From: Dasypus novemcinctus
Lineage: Eukaryota > Chordata > Mammalia > Cingulata > Dasypodidae
Direction of reading: 5' to 3'
Assembly (NCBI RefSeq): GCF_030445035.2
Contig: NC_080675.1
Span: 63,628,544-63,692,543, forward strand
DNA: 64,000 nucleotides
The notes below the pieces were generated by a model. That model was given only the letters and a program-made list of their open reading frames with translations, made no database searches and had not been told where the DNA came from. A program made the position numbers and the translations under genes. This document shows positions 10,885 through 23,860 of the stretch, in pieces; within the stretch, counting starts at the first letter, position 1; every line of letters begins with the position of its first letter.

Positions 10885-13800
10885 ATGGCTAATGTAAGTA
10901 ATTTGTTGAGAATAATAACACTGAATGTTAATGGATTAAACTCACCAGATAAGAGACACAGATTGGTAGAATGAATAAGAAAGTAAGATGCATCTATATG
11001 CTGTCTACAAGAAACCACCTTAGACCCAGGGGTTCAAGGAGTATGAAAGTGAATGGCTGGAAAACAATTTGCAAGCAAACAAGAACCAAAAAATGGTGGG
11101 AGTAGTTATACTAACATAAGACAAAATAGACTTTAAATGCAAAACTATTTTAAGAGACAAAGATGGGCACTATACATTAGTAAAGAGGCAATCTTTCAAG
11201 AAGAAAGAACAATCATAAACATTTAGGCACCTAACCAGGATGCCTCAAAATACATGAGGCCAACTCTGGAAGATCTAAGTGAAGACATAGATGCCTCTAC
11301 AATTATAATAGGGGACTTTAATACATAATTATCACCATTAGACAGAACATCTTGATAGAGAATAAAAAAAATAAACAAAGACTTTAAATAATACATTAGA
11401 GGATCTGGACCTAAAGGACATATACAGAACATTACACCCAAATACAGCAGGGTATACTTTATTCTCAAGGGCACATAGGTGCACATAGACCACCTGTTAG
11501 ACCACAGAACAACTCCCAATGAATTTAGAAAGATTGAAATGAGAAAAAGTAATATCTCTGATCACAATGGAATGAAGTCAGAAATCAGTAAGAGCCAGAG
11601 AACCAGAATGGGCACAAAGATATGGAAGTTAAATAACACACTCTTAGACAAACAGTGGGTCAAGGAGGGAATTACAAAAGAAATCAGTAACTACCTTGAC
11701 AAGAATGAAAATAACAACACAGCATATCAAAACCCATGGGATGCAGCCAAAGCTGTAATAAGAGGGAAATTCATAGCCAGAAATGCTATATCAAAAAAGA
11801 AGGATGAGGTAAAATTGAATGCCTAACTGCACACCTAGAGGAATTAGAAAAAGAACAACAAGATAACCCAAAGGAAGTAGAAAGAAGGAAATACAAAGAT
11901 TAGAGTAGAACTAAATGTAATAGAAAATTTAAAAAGCACTAAAAATATAAACAAAACCAAAAACTGGTATTTTGAGAACATCAATTAAACCGACAAACCC
12001 TTAGCTATATTAACAAAGAAAAAAAAAAGAGAAGATGAAATACACAAGATAAGAAAGGAGTATGGCGATATCATCACCAAACCCACAGAAATAAAGAGTA
12101 TCCTAAGGGTTTATATTGAAAAATTATATACCAAAAGAAGGATAACTTAGAGGAAATGGGCAAATTCCTAGGAACACACTAGCAGCCTACATTCATGAAA
12201 GGAGAAATTAGTGAACTCAACAGACCAATCACAACTAAAGAGATTGAAGTAGTCATCAAAAATAATCCCAACTAAGAAGAACCCAGGATCAGAGTGCTTC
12301 ACAGGTGAATCTACTAAACATACCAGAAAGAACTAACACCAATCTTGCTTAAATTCTTCCAAAAAATAGAAGTAGAAGGAATATTGCCTAACACATTCTA
12401 TGATGCCAACACTACCCTAATACAAAAGTCAAACAAAGACAAAATAAGAGAGGAAAGTTACAGACCAATCTGTCTAATGAACCTAGGCACTAAAATCCTC
12501 AACAAAATACACGCTAATTGTATTCAACAACACAAAACAAATTATTCACGATAACTAAGTGGGTTATATCCATAGTATGCAAGGATGGTTCAATGTGAGA
12601 AAATCAGTCAGTGTAATACAGCACATAAAAAGATCAAAAGAAAAAAATCACATGATCATCTGTATAGACACAGAAAAATCTTTCAGCAAAATATAGCATA
12701 CCTTCTTGAAAAAACACTACAAAGGATAGGAATAGAAGGAAACTTCCTCAACATGATAAAGGGTATATATGAAAAATCCAAAGTTACCATCATATACAAT
12801 GGTGAAATCCTAAAAGCTTTCCCTCTAAAATTAGGAACAAGACAAGGATGCCCACTATCACTGCTCCTATTTAATATTAGGTTAGAAGTACTTGCTCAAG
12901 CACTTAAGCAAGAAAAAGATATGAAAGGAATCAAAATTGGACAGGAAGTCAAATTTCACTATTTGCAGATGACATGATCTTATACATAGAAAGCCCTGAG
13001 ACACCTACATCAAAGCTCCTAGAGCTAATAAATGAGGTCAGTAATTTGCAAGTCATAAGATCTATGCAAAACAAAACAAAAACAGTAATGTTTCCATGTA
13101 CCAATAATGAGCAATCTGAGGAGGAAATCAGGGAAAAAATCACATTTACAATAGCAACTAAAAGAATCAATTACCTAGAAATAAATTTAAAGATGTAAAT
13201 AACTTATACACAGAAAACCACACAGCGATGTTAAAGGAAGTCAAAGAACACTTAAATAAATGGAAGAATATTCCCTGTTCATGGATGGGAAGACTAAGCA
13301 TCATTAACATGTCTATCCTATCCAAACTGATCTACAGATTTAATGCAGTTTCAATAAAAATCAACACATCATTTTTTACCAAATTGGAAATGCTAACTGT
13401 GAAATTTATTTGGAAGAGCAAGAGGTCCTGAATAGCCAAAGACATGTTGAAAAAGAAGAGTGAAAATGGAGGAATCATACTACCTGACTTTAAAACATTG
13501 TACAAAGCTCCAGTGGTCAAAACTATGATGTTGACACAAGGGAAGACATACCGACAATGGAACTGAATTGAGAGTTTTGAAATAGGTCCCCACATATACA
13601 GTCATCTGTTATTCAACAAGGCCACCAAGCCCACTCAACTGAGAGAGAATGGCCTCTTCAACAAATGGTGTTTGGAGAACTTGATATCCATATACAAAAG
13701 AATGAGAGAGGAGCATGATCTCACACCTTATACAAAAATCAATTCAAATTGGATCAAATATCTAAATATAAGAGCTAATACCATAAAGACCTTGAAATAT

Positions 13801-14678
13801 AATGTAGGGAAGCATCTACAGGACCTTGTATTAAGAATGGTCATGAACTTCACACCAAAAACATGAGCATCTAAAGAAAAATTAGATGAGTGGGGCTTCC
13901 ACAATATTAAAAACTTTGCACCTCAAAGGAGTTTGTCAAGAAAGTGAAAAGACAGCCAACACAATGGAAGAAAATATTTGGTAACCATATATCTCATAGA
14001 AGCCTAATATCTAGCATATATAAAGAAATCCTATATCTTGAAAATAAGAAGGCAAACAATCCATTTCAAAAATAGGCAAGTGATTTGAACTGACACTTCT
14101 CCAAAGAAGAAATACAAATGGCTAAAAAGCACATGAAAAGATGCTCAACATTACTAGCTATTAAGGAATTGTAAACCAAAATTACAATGAGATATTATTT
14201 ATACCAATTAGACTGGTGGCCATTGAAAAAACAGAGGACTTCAAATGTTGGAGAGGATGTTGATAAATGGAAACCCTCATCCACTGCTGGTGGGAATGTA
14301 GACTGGTCTAGCCATTGTGGAAGACATTTTGGTAGTTCCTCAAAAAGTATAATAACTATAGATCTGTGATATCCAGGAATTTCACTGCTGGGTATATACA
14401 CGGAAGAATTGAAAGCAAGGACACAAACAGATATATCCACATCAATGTTCATTGTGGCATTATTCACTATTGCCAAAAATTGGAATCAACCTAATTGCCC
14501 ATCAACAGATGAATGGATAAACAAAATGTGGTATATACATACAATGGGATATTACTCAGCTGTAAGAAGGAATAAAGTACTAACATATGGGATAATATGT
14601 GTGAATCTTTTGCATCTTATATTGAGTAAAGCAAGGCAGGTATTGAGGGACAAATATTACATGATCTCACTGATATGA
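10885..14678 (+). pseudogene. L1-A ORF2 (endonuclease/reverse transcriptase), degenerate
   Basis: ORF2p nicks target DNA and reverse-transcribes L1 RNA. Order: AP-type endonuclease (10885-11600), reverse transcriptase (about 12180-13000) and C-terminal region (to 14678). Visible RT signs are GTRQGCPLS at about 12835 and the catalytic FADD at about 12964, which is kept. Numerous stops and frame changes break the reading, including early stops in the endonuclease part. The length of about 3.8 kb is normal for ORF2, so decay is by point mutation rather than large deletion. Confidence 0.88.
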
Positions 14679-15639
14679 ATTAAACAAATTGAGCAGAATC
14701 AGAGAGCTGGAGTCTTGAAAATAGGTTTACAGGAAATAGAAAGGAAGAAGTTTGTGAGCCAATGCCCATATGGGTGAAATCTATAAGGTGCAGTGAAGGG
14801 ATATAACAGGAGTGTAGTGATACTATTGGGTTGGGTGGTGACAATTTGACAGGGAGGTATGGTGGGGAGTTCGGGTTGGATGGTCCATGGAACTGGGGTA
14901 GGGTTGGAGGAGGGAGCAGGTGAACACTGGGGATTAGTGGATATGTGGTTGAAATAACAATGTTGGGAAAGCTCATTTGGCAATATGACAAGGAATGGTT
15001 ACTGGTTTAGGGTATTGGATGAGGGGCATTTGGTCAGGGCACACCTTGGGCAGTCTTCTTGAGAATGTGTGAGTGATAATTTTGTCATAATATGTTGTAT
15101 CAGTGGATGGAGACACACATAATGAGTGATAAGGAGTTGGACTCCCATCCTGGGAAGACCTTCTCTCAAGAACATGGGTGGTTCCTAATAGGGGAGGAAA
15201 GACCACTGTGTTAAGCCCTCAGTGTTGTTGCAAGTAATTATGAATCTTGTCCTTGAAGGAGTGAAACCAAGTGGTTACCTTGGGCCCTGAGGGGAGAGGG
15301 AGGGAGAGATAGAGTAAATGGAACAGGGGATATTTAGGGAGCAATGGAATTGTTATGCATGATTTTGTAATGATGGATTCAGGCCATGTTGAATTTCATT
15401 ATATATTTATAAAAGTATATGACCTAGAGTGTAGACCACAATGTAAACCATTGACCATGGTTAGTGGCTATGTTTCAGTATTTGTACATCAGTTGTAACC
15501 AGTGTACCATCCACATAAAAGGTTGATATGGGAAGGGGGGAAAGGGGGAAGGATGTTGTGTATAGGGGAGTCCCCTCTGTTCTGTATGTGACTTTACTGT
15601 GACCTAAAACTTATTTGAAGACAAAATGAAAAAAAAGTA

Positions 15640-15825
15640 AGACACTGGGGAAGAAATGGAAGAAAATGTTTCTGTACATAAAGGACAACAGATTATTTTT
15701 TATGTTTAAATCTATCATTATTTCATTTTCCTATTAATTGTATTTGGTGATATTCTTGGCTTCATTTTTTAAGAAGTTAATAATTAAGGGGCCCTGAAAA
15801 GAAAAAAAAAACAATAAGAAAAGGA
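15640..15825 (+). repeat. 5' X-repeat piece following L1-A
   Basis: Aligns with 35880-36140, the sequence directly after L1-B: 'ctggggaagaaatggaag', 'aaaggacaaca', 'ttcctattaattgtatttgg' and 'ggcttcattttttaagaagtt'. Similarity stops where an A-rich tract begins (15798-15835). See the L1 + X-repeat finding. Confidence 0.6.
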
Positions 15826-15834
15826 AAAGTCTTA

Positions 15835-17150
15835 AAAAAATGAAGTTGGTGAAGTCATACTTCCTAACTTTAAAGCATATTACTAAGCTACAGGAGTAAA
15901 AATAGCATGGTACCAGCATAAGGACAGACATATTGACCAATAGAACTGAATCAAGAACTTAGAAATTGATTCTCAAATCTACAGACAAGCAATTTTTGAC
16001 AATGCTTTTAAGCCCACTCAGCAGGCCAGAGCAATCTATTCAACAAATGGTGCTGGAAGAACTGGATAGCCATATCCAAAAGAAAGAAAGAAGATCCCTA
16101 TCTCACACCTTATACAAAAAATTAACTCAAAATGGATCAAGGATTTAAATATAAAAACAAAAACCATAAAACTCCTAGAAGAAAAGGTAGGGAAGCATCT
16201 TAAAGATCTTGTGGTAAGAGATAGTTTCTTAAACTTTTTGCCCAAAGCACGAGCAACAACAACAAAAAATAGATAAATGAAACCTCCTCAAAATTCAACA
16301 TTTTTGCACCTTGAAGTACTTTGCCAAAAGGGTAAAAAGGCAGCCGACTCAATAAGAGAAAATATTTGGCAATCACATATCTGATAAGGGTTTAATATCT
16401 ATGATATATAAGGCTATCATACGATTCAATGATAAAAAGACAAAGTATCCAATTAAAAAATAGCAAAAGACTCAAAAAGACAACTGTCCAAAGAAATACT
16501 AATGGCAAAGAAACACATGAAAAAATGTTCAACATCACTAGTGATTAGGTAAATGCAAATCAAAACTACAATGAGATATCATGTCACACCTATTTGCCTA
16601 TCTGCTATAAAAAGTCAGAAAACTTAAATATTGGAGAGGCTGTGGAGAGATAGGAATGCTTATTCACTGTTGGTGGAAATGTAGAATGGTACAGCCACTG
16701 TGGAGGATGGTTTGGTAGTTCCTAAGGAAGTTGAATATAGACTTGCCTTGGGACCTGGCAATACCACTGCTTGATATATACCCAGAAGAACTGAGACAGT
16801 GACACAAATAGATATCTGCACACTGATGTTCATTGCATTATTCATGATAGGCAAAAGTTGGAAACAACCCAATTTTCCATTAACTGAAGAATGGATAAAC
16901 AAATTGTAGAGTATACACACAGTGGAAAATTATGCAGTGATAAGAAGAAATGAAATCATGAAACATTTGACAACACGGATGATCCTGGAGGACATTATGT
17001 TTTGTAAAGCAAGTCAGACACAAAAGGACAAATACTGTATTATTGCCCTACTATGAACTAAATATATTATGTGAAATATAAATATATTATGTGAAATATG
17101 AATTTGGGTAGAATTGCTTATATAAGACCATTTTTTCTATGAAGCTAAAC
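15835..17150 (+). mobile_element. LINE-1 element D, 5'-truncated, ORF2 3' part and 3'UTR
   Basis: Begins abruptly inside ORF2 and runs through the C-terminal region. Legible pieces include WCWKNWI-like 'ggtgctggaagaactggat', 'aatggatcaaggatttaaat', the Cys-rich 'ggagaggctgtggagagat', and 'ggaatcaacc'-type 'ggaaacaacccaatt' near 16860. Several stops are present. A 19-bp direct repeat lies in its end region (17055-17100). Truncation at the 5' side is typical of L1 insertions that stopped early. Confidence 0.8.
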
Positions 17151-17194
17151 AAATATAAGTTAAAAGTACAAAATGTTAATATCAGACAAATAAA

Positions 17195-17690
17195 ACCAAA
17201 AAAATTATACTAAGTGAAGGAGACTAGACACAGAGTACTACATATTGTATGATTCCATTGATATAAAATGTAAATATAAATCAATTTTTAAAGACAAAAG
17301 GAGATTAGTGATTATGTAGGTCTGAGGAAGGAATGCTAACGGCTGTGGAGTCACTCTTTTTGGAATAATGAAATTGTTTAAAATTTTTGAGATGATGAAT
17401 GTACAATATTGTGATGATACTAAAAGCTATTGACTACACTTTGGATAGACTAGACAGAGACATCAGCTATGTAGAGTGGGGGAAGCTTTGAGAGATTGAC
17501 AGGTGAATAATTTTTGTGTTTTTTTGTGTATTATTAGTATTATTGAATTAATGAAAATGCTTTAATACTGATTGAAGTGATGAAGGCACAGCTATGTGAT
17601 TATAGCAAATACCATTGATAGTATTCATTGGGTACCTTGTATGTTTATTAATATGTATCAATAAAATTTACTTGTTAAAAAACTTTGTGT
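17195..17690 (+). mobile_element. Older L1 3'-end fragment
   Basis: Starts with 'ctaagtgaaggagactagacacag' and 'acatattgtatgattccattgatat', the usual end of L1 ORF2 and start of its 3'UTR in old placental L1s, followed by A/T-rich 3'UTR-like sequence. More diverged than L1-D. Confidence 0.55.
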
Positions 17691-18180
17691 TCAGTGAAAC
17701 AAGCAAGACACATAAGGACAAAAATTGTATTACTTCTGAGAGATGACTAGAAATACCAAACTTGTAGAGATAGAAAGTAGATTGGTGATTTCCAGGGGAA
17801 GGAAGGAGGTGGAAGGGAGAAGTAGGAGTGTTTGTCTGTAATATATATCTATGTATATGTATATTATATATGTATATGCATGTATATAAATGTCTTAGAC
17901 AAATATAAAGAAAAAGAGGAAAAGTATTTACAGGAACTATATTAATATCTGCAGTTTATTTTGAAGTATACCAAAACTGAGATGGATTGATGGATGAATA
18001 TAAGGATGAATAGATGGATACAGTTATCATAAACTAAATTTAGGAAAATCTTGATGGTAGAATACTAGGTAAAATGAACATTCACAATAAAATCTTTCAA
18101 CTTTGCTCTTTCAGTTTTGCTCTATTTGAGATTTTTGATAATGAAGTGTCAAAAATGAAAACATAAAAAGTAAAAAACAC
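17691..18180 (+). mobile_element. Second old L1 3'-end fragment
   Basis: Restarts the same type of sequence: 'agtgaaacaagcaagacacat', 'gacaaaaattgtattac', 'cttgtagagatagaaagtag' and 'ttggtgatttccagggg'. Contains an AT-rich microsatellite at 17839-17890 and ends near A-rich sequence at 18160-18180. Confidence 0.5.
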
Positions 18181-18705
18181 ATAGATGATGATCTATTTTG
18201 CATTTTCACTTTATTTTTCCCCTAAAATATTAACTATTTTCTTGGTTCTATGTAGTAAAATATATACCTAAACTTTAAGTTGAAAGGTCATATTTTATAG
18301 AAAGTATAAAAAGGTTCAGAAGGAAAGTAAACTAGTATGGCATTGTTTTTCATTTAGGAGTAGAAATAATTCCCTGACATATCTACTTTCAAATCAAATT
18401 TTCATTTATACCTTTTGATTACCAGAAGACTAGTAAGAGAGCAATTGTTAAAGGACAACTGATACTTCTATATATTTTAATGTAAGAAGGGACAATCCTT
18501 CTAAAAGGTGACTATAAATATTTTAGAAATGGATGGTTGTTTCAAAGAACACTGGGGTTCAGTTTCAGTCATTTTTTCAGTTAGGTTTCTTGTTAAAATG
18601 TTGATTCTATTTGCATTTCAGGTGTTGATTGCCTTCATAATTGATTACTCTTGCATATTTGCTTGTCTGTTACCTTATGAAACATACTTTTAGAATTTCT
18701 TTTTG
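18181..18705. other. Unassigned AT-rich DNA
   Basis: About 500 bp with no recognisable coding sequence or repeat. Confidence 0.5.
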
Positions 18706-18710
18706 TAAAC

Positions 18711-19158
18711 TGTGGTAGTTTGAAGTTATATGTAACCCCCCAAAAACATGTTTTTAATCGAATTCCAATGGGTATAAGCCCATTGTATGTAGGGTCTTTT
18801 GATGAGGTTACTTCAGCTAAGGTGTGGTCCACCTCATTCAAAATGGGTCTTAATCCATTTTACTGGAGTCCTGCATGGACTCCAGTAAAACTGAATATGG
18901 AGGGAAAAAAAAAAGAAATCTACAGAAGCAAGAAGCTGAAATCATGAAAACCCAGAAGAGATGGGAGGGACCAGCAGATACTTCCATGTGCCTAGCCATG
19001 TGGTAGAGGAGTCAATGATCACCAGTAGCTGGTAATTAGCTGGATTATGTATTGAGGTGGACATTTCCCCAAACTCTAAACACGACTGAATAAATTCCCA
19101 TCGGTTAAGCAGAATCATTTCATGATATTTTCTTTCAGCAGGCTAGGAAACTAAAATA
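18711..19158 (+). mobile_element. LTR-like repeat, copy 1 (MaLR-like layout)
   Basis: Same family as 51186-51617 and, inverted, 62365-62838. Shared landmarks in order: 'gtggtttgaa' start, 'gatgaggttacttcag', 'actggagtcc', 'agaagcaagaagctgaaa', 'gagggaccagcaga', 'catgtg', 'ggacattt', 'aaattcccat' and 'ggaaactaaaat' end. The layout, with a late AATAA-type signal and an end like 'caaactaaaaca', resembles non-autonomous MaLR LTRs. No coding sequence. Exact family name not certain. Confidence 0.6.
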
Positions 19159-19300
19159 GAAACCAACATAAAAATAAAAACTGTGTTTTAACACATAGCC
19201 CACAGTTCACCCATTTTATTCCCAGAGCATTGATCCTGGATTTCCCCATTTTTAAATGGTGCTGTTTAAGCAATATTTTATTGAAACTCTTCTCTCTCCA

Positions 19301-19315
19301 CTCCCCCCCCTCCTT

Positions 19316-19346
<31 letters not shown>

Positions 19347-19351
19347 ATACT
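19301..19351 (+). repeat. (CT)n pyrimidine microsatellite
   Basis: C-run followed by CT dinucleotides, with interruptions. Confidence 0.9.
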
Positions 19352-19464
19352 CTCCCTATAGATGTAGGACTTGAGGAAATTTATTATTTGCATGGAGTAC
19401 TTAAAAAACTTTATTTATACATTTGGAAATCTATAGTAATAGATCTACAAAACATTAATTCTTA

Positions 19465-19680
19465 TTGTATATCAGGAATTGCACTAGGATTTTTGGTTTT
19501 TTTTTGTGTTTTTTTTTTTTGTATACCACCCATCCTTACCATGAATCTGTGAGGTATGTTTTATCTGCAACAAGATCATACAGCTGGAGAGTGACTATCT
19601 TAAAAACGGAATCTGGGAATTCTGTCTCTAAAATCTGTAATCTACTGAACTCTGAACCATCCTCAATTCCATCATCTGCA
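19465..19680 (-). repeat. MIR SINE fragment
   Basis: The inverted MIR order is visible: 'aggaattgcactaggat', 'ccttaccatgaatctgtgagg', 'caagatcatacagctggagagtga' and 'gaatctgggaattctgtctct'. A T-run inside at 19497-19520 is a later expansion. Confidence 0.6.
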
Positions 19681-19779
19681 TCTCCAATGGTAGGACGTAA
19701 ATACAAAGCTTGAGCAATTCTGTCAAGTCTTTCCTGATATTAATTTTATGTTCTTTATCATGGTCTATAAATTACAATA

Positions 19780-20600
19780 GTTATTTGTGAATATAAATCA
19801 ATTTCTCTCATAAAAAAATTGTAATGCTATATATTTTAAGAAATAAATTTCATCGATGTATATTAATAAAACATAAATACATAGAAAGTGTAAAATCAGT
19901 GGTATCCAGTATAATCACATAGTTGTGCATTCATTACTTCAATCATTTTTAGCATTATTCCAGTAATAATAATAATAATAAACAAAAACTAACCAACCGA
20001 ACAGAACTATCCTCTCTTAATCTCTGATATTTGTCATTCTGAATAGTCGGTGTCTTGTGGTAGGTGTACTCTGATTTATTCTGTTTGCAGTGTGCTGTCT
20101 GTCTTCAATATTGATATTTATGTCTTTCATCAGCACTATTCTAGGATATGCCTCACTCTCCTCTTTCTTGAGTTTGGTCTGGCCAGAGATGAGATTCAAA
20201 GCACATTCTGCTGGCTGAATTAGCTGAAGCGAAGCCCCCTGACTCCCCCTCCCTTTTCCTTTGTAACAGTTTACAGGGATGAAGATGCCGCTTCCTCTCT
20301 CAGGTGGCTGCAGTGAACCAGGGGTTTAGTCCTGGCTTTGTGTCTTGGAGGAGCAATAGGGGACCTCTTCCCAGCTGCCATGGGGGCTTGGCAACTCACA
20401 TATGTTGTTTCAGGTTCTTCATCTCTCTATCCCTCAACCACCTGGAAGTTGTTTAACACTGTCCTGGTCTGCTGACCTCCAAAGCAGATCCCTCTGACAG
20501 CTTTTGGCTCTTTCTCCATTGTTTTTGTGAGATGATTGAGCCCTGCCTGCCTACTCCAATGCCATCTTCCCAGAACTCTCTCAGTACTATGTTTCTAAGC
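19780..20600 (-). mobile_element. L1 5' end (5'UTR and ORF1 start), minus strand
   Basis: Reading on the minus strand, it begins near 20590 with 'ctgggaagatggcattgg', the usual 'aagatggc' opening of mammalian L1 5'UTRs, and continues through GC-richer 5'UTR to an A-rich, ORF1-like stretch near 20020-20200 (NINIEDRQHTANRINQ, RHRLFRMTNIRD). An (AAT)n tract lies at 19963-19982. The remainder of the element is missing. The 19780-19990 part may be a separate repeat. Confidence 0.5.
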
Positions 20601-21565
20601 TTTTGCCTGCTTTCTTTTTTTATCCTCCACAATACATGGTAAAATGTCTCATATATAAAAGAATATAGATTTATCTGCTAAATGAATATATAGTTTACTG
20701 AACATCTTAACAGATTTAACTCTAAGTATGCTAAAATCAATCATGACCCTGTTCTAAGAAAACTTACTCTCTTACTCACATATATTTCCTTAGCAAAACC
20801 CTAGACATAGGAGAGTTGACCATGTATTAGGCCTATATTTCAGGAAGATTTATTCAATTTTGTGAAAAGTTATCAGCATTCCTCTATGTTTAGCTGCACA
20901 TAAAACATATGGTTGCCCTTTATTGACAGCATAGCATAACTGAACTTGATATTCATGGCATAAAATATACCCTTTAATCTCTATGATATCTATTCTTTCC
21001 AAAAGCTCAGTTGCAAGAAATGACATCTAGGGCAGACATAGTTGGTTGCTAAAAAAATATCCATTCATCTCTTTCTCCTTACTAATAGAATCCCACTTTT
21101 CTTAGAGCAGTAATGTGCTTTGCTAAAATTATACACCTTCTCAGAGTTATTTTTCCTTTTCAGAATTCAGTAGTCCTATACTTTGCTAGAATCATTTAAG
21201 TGTAAGACATGCAAGACAATATAACTAGATGGGACTTCTTGGAAAACAATTTTCAGTGAAAAAATAAGACTATATCTTCCTTCAGACCTTTCATTTTACT
21301 TTTCTTCCTCCTTAGATATGGTGGATTGAAAGCATAGGAAGCATTTTGTTATCAGGTTGGTGAAGATTACAGAGCAATTATGATAAAATGCTTGAGTCCT
21401 AATGACACAGAGAAACTGCCCTTTATGGTCTCACACTTGTTATATGAGTGACGCCTTTTACTTAAATGCAAGATGTTGTGTTTCTATAGCTTTCAGTGGA
21501 AAATAATTTTAACTGATATGATATTCATGAAAGATTACCTAAAGCCAAGTTTTAGGTGATTTGTG
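20601..21565. other. Unassigned AT-rich DNA
   Basis: Nearly 1 kb without a recognisable gene or repeat. Confidence 0.5.
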
Positions 21566-21567
21566 GT

Positions 21568-21989
21568 TGTAGGGGCACTAGAGCCCAATAGTTAAATGGC
21601 CTAAGCATCCTGGATACTTCTTTGCTATATCTGGGATGTAGTGACACAGCAAAACTGCACTCAGCCTCTGGGATGGACTTGATTCCAACTGACCCATGTA
21701 CCAGCTAATCAGTATATGTAACATGATAGGTATATGCCACTGTAAGAACCAATCAGATATTCTGATAGTAGTAGCATAAAAGTAGCTGCCATGTAAACAG
21801 AGGAATGGAGAGAACAAAGAAAGCATAAAGGAGCAGGAGCATGGGATAACTTCAATATGCGTAAACTCCCCACTGCTCCAGGTGCATTCTTCTTTACAAA
21901 CAGACCTGACTCCCTCACTCTGACTGAAGGGCCCAGCTTGGACCCCAACAGTGGTTTGAATACCTTTGAATAAAGTACAGGGATCATCA
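21568..21989 (+). mobile_element. Possible solitary LTR (ERV1-like)
   Basis: A 422-bp segment that can be bounded by TG (21568) and CA (21989). It holds a CCAAT box (21749-21753), a TATA-like 'cataaaag' about 25 bp further on, and AATAAA at 21969-21974: the U3-R-U5 order of a retroviral LTR. No internal viral genes flank it, so it would be a solo LTR. No target-site duplication was confirmed. Confidence 0.4.
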
Positions 21990-21994
21990 AGTTG

Positions 21995-23485
21995 ACAAGC
22001 CTCTCATGTGACCGAAGTATAGAAAACCTTGAGCTAAGGGATTGGCATTTTGTTAGATTTTCAGATTTTATCTTTAGAGTAAATTAAGCAATCAGAAAGA
22101 TGCTTAGATAGGTAACACTTATTTTCTTGCCTAGTAGAATTGTATTCATTTATTTGAGTTGTGTTTGACTTGCATTTAGGGAGAATGCAAGACAATTGAA
22201 ACTTCATACTGTGTTTATTACAGGGATATTGGTAATATCCTTCATTGACTACATTCCCACAGTTTTCAATTCCAGCAGGAGCTATGCTTATTCTGATCAT
22301 CCTTGTGTTTTTTATTTCTTGGATACAGCAATTAGGTTTCCTTCTTTGTTTTGGCTAATAGGAATAACTGTATCAATCTGTTGATCATTTTTAGTAACTA
22401 TAGACCGTAGGGCCAGTTAAGATACATTCTGTATGTTAATCTTATCTCTGACTTAATATTCTTACCTTGATTTTCTTTTCAGTCATATTTTCCCGGCTTT
22501 TATATTGTTCTCTCGTTATGTAGTTTTATACATAGGTCCCTTGATAGATTAAGGTTAGTTATTTTGAACACAGCATACTCCTTATCCCAGGCCTCCATGA
22601 ATAAATGGGCAGAATTCTTTATTATCTTAGTCTCAGGATAGGAAAGTGATTCTTCTGTAATAGCCACACAATGGCCCTCATATTAATATTTTTTCCTTCT
22701 CTAGTCTATCAGTTTTCTCCATGAACCAGTTTCTTACTCTAAAAAGTAAAGTATTTTTTTCTTTTTACCTTTTTCTCTTGCTTAAAATAGCTTTAAAGTT
22801 CTTCTCTGTGATATTAATTGTAAAGAAGTACTTTCATTATAATTTGGGATGTTCAGAAATGTACTGTTAGACAAAATTGTTATTAATGAAAGATACTCCC
22901 ACTACATACCTGTATGTCCAAAATATTTTGTCTAACTTCTTATTCAGTAAACACTGAGAAGTCAAGCATTAACAATGGAGTTCACATTTTACAATAATAT
23001 TTAGCTAAAGAAATAGCCTTTGTTAATCCCCTTCTTCATGGTAAAGTCTCAACAATTATCTCAGAAAGATGTTCCTTTCACTCTATATTCAGTTTCCTAA
23101 TAATTGTGTATGGACCTCAGGAAAGCCAAATTAACATTTTAAAAAATCCTTTAGCCAGCTTCCTGAATTGCCTAGACAATAGTCTCAAAATGTTTCAGGT
23201 ACCTTTCCATGGCTGGATTTCAAGGGGCCAACCCTTCAATACAATACATGTTATTGCCAAGGATTCCTAGGCAAGGATTGCCTAGAGAGCAAATGATAGA
23301 TCAGCTACTAGAAAGTAACACATGAGTTAACTCACAATAAACATGAGATAAGCTTTGTGCAATAATTCTCATTTACTCTTTTCTGAATATGTAAATGTTA
23401 TAGTAAATATGTTATTTCATGATCAAAATCCTCCATGTAAGTCCTTACAATAAATTGAAATTTTAAAGAGGACTACCAAAATATC
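21995..23485. other. Unassigned AT-rich DNA
   Basis: About 1.5 kb with no supported gene or repeat. Confidence 0.5.
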
Positions 23486-23489
23486 ATAT

Positions 23490-23860
23490 TGATGTTTTAC
23501 TAGAGTTGTAGGTTTACAGAAAAAAATCATGCATAAAATACCACATTCCTATATCCAACCTTTTATTAATCTCTTGCATTAGTTCGGTATATTTGTTACT
23601 GTTAATGAAAAAACATTTTTAAAAAATTGTGCTATTTACCATTGTCCAGGGTTTACATTAAATTTCTCTGTTTTTATTTTACAATACTATGTTTTGTAAA
23701 CAAATTTTATTCCTTTAACATATGTATAACCTAAAGTTTCCCCTTTTAGCCACATTTAAATATATAATTCAGTGCTGTTAACTGTGTTCACAATATGCTA
23801 CCATCAACACCATACATTACCAAAACATTTCCATCAACTTAAATAGATACTATATATTAA
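23490..23860 (-). mobile_element. L1 3'UTR-like fragment
   Basis: Contains 'tagagttgtaggtttacag', 'atcatgcataaaatacc', 'ttagttcggtatatttgttac', 'aagtttccccttttagcc' and 'accatcaacaccatac'. Same repeat type as 6546-6900, inverted relative to the L1-C 3'UTR. Confidence 0.55.

Larger units (their letters stand above)
7930..15636 (+). mobile_element. LINE-1 element A, near full length, inactive
   Basis: About 7.7 kb in the order 5'UTR (7930-9844), ORF1, ORF2, 3'UTR and an A-rich end near 15625. The 5' boundary is set by similarity to L1-B at 28235 rather than by a target-site duplication, which I could not find. Its 5'UTR ends in a ~550-bp pyrimidine-rich stretch, and its 3'UTR (14681-15620) has G-rich runs at 15287-15310 and 15529-15555, a known feature of L1 3'UTRs. 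ORF1 and ORF2 both carry many stops and frameshifts, so it cannot move itself. L1-B (28235-35870) is its closest relative here. Confidence 0.92.
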
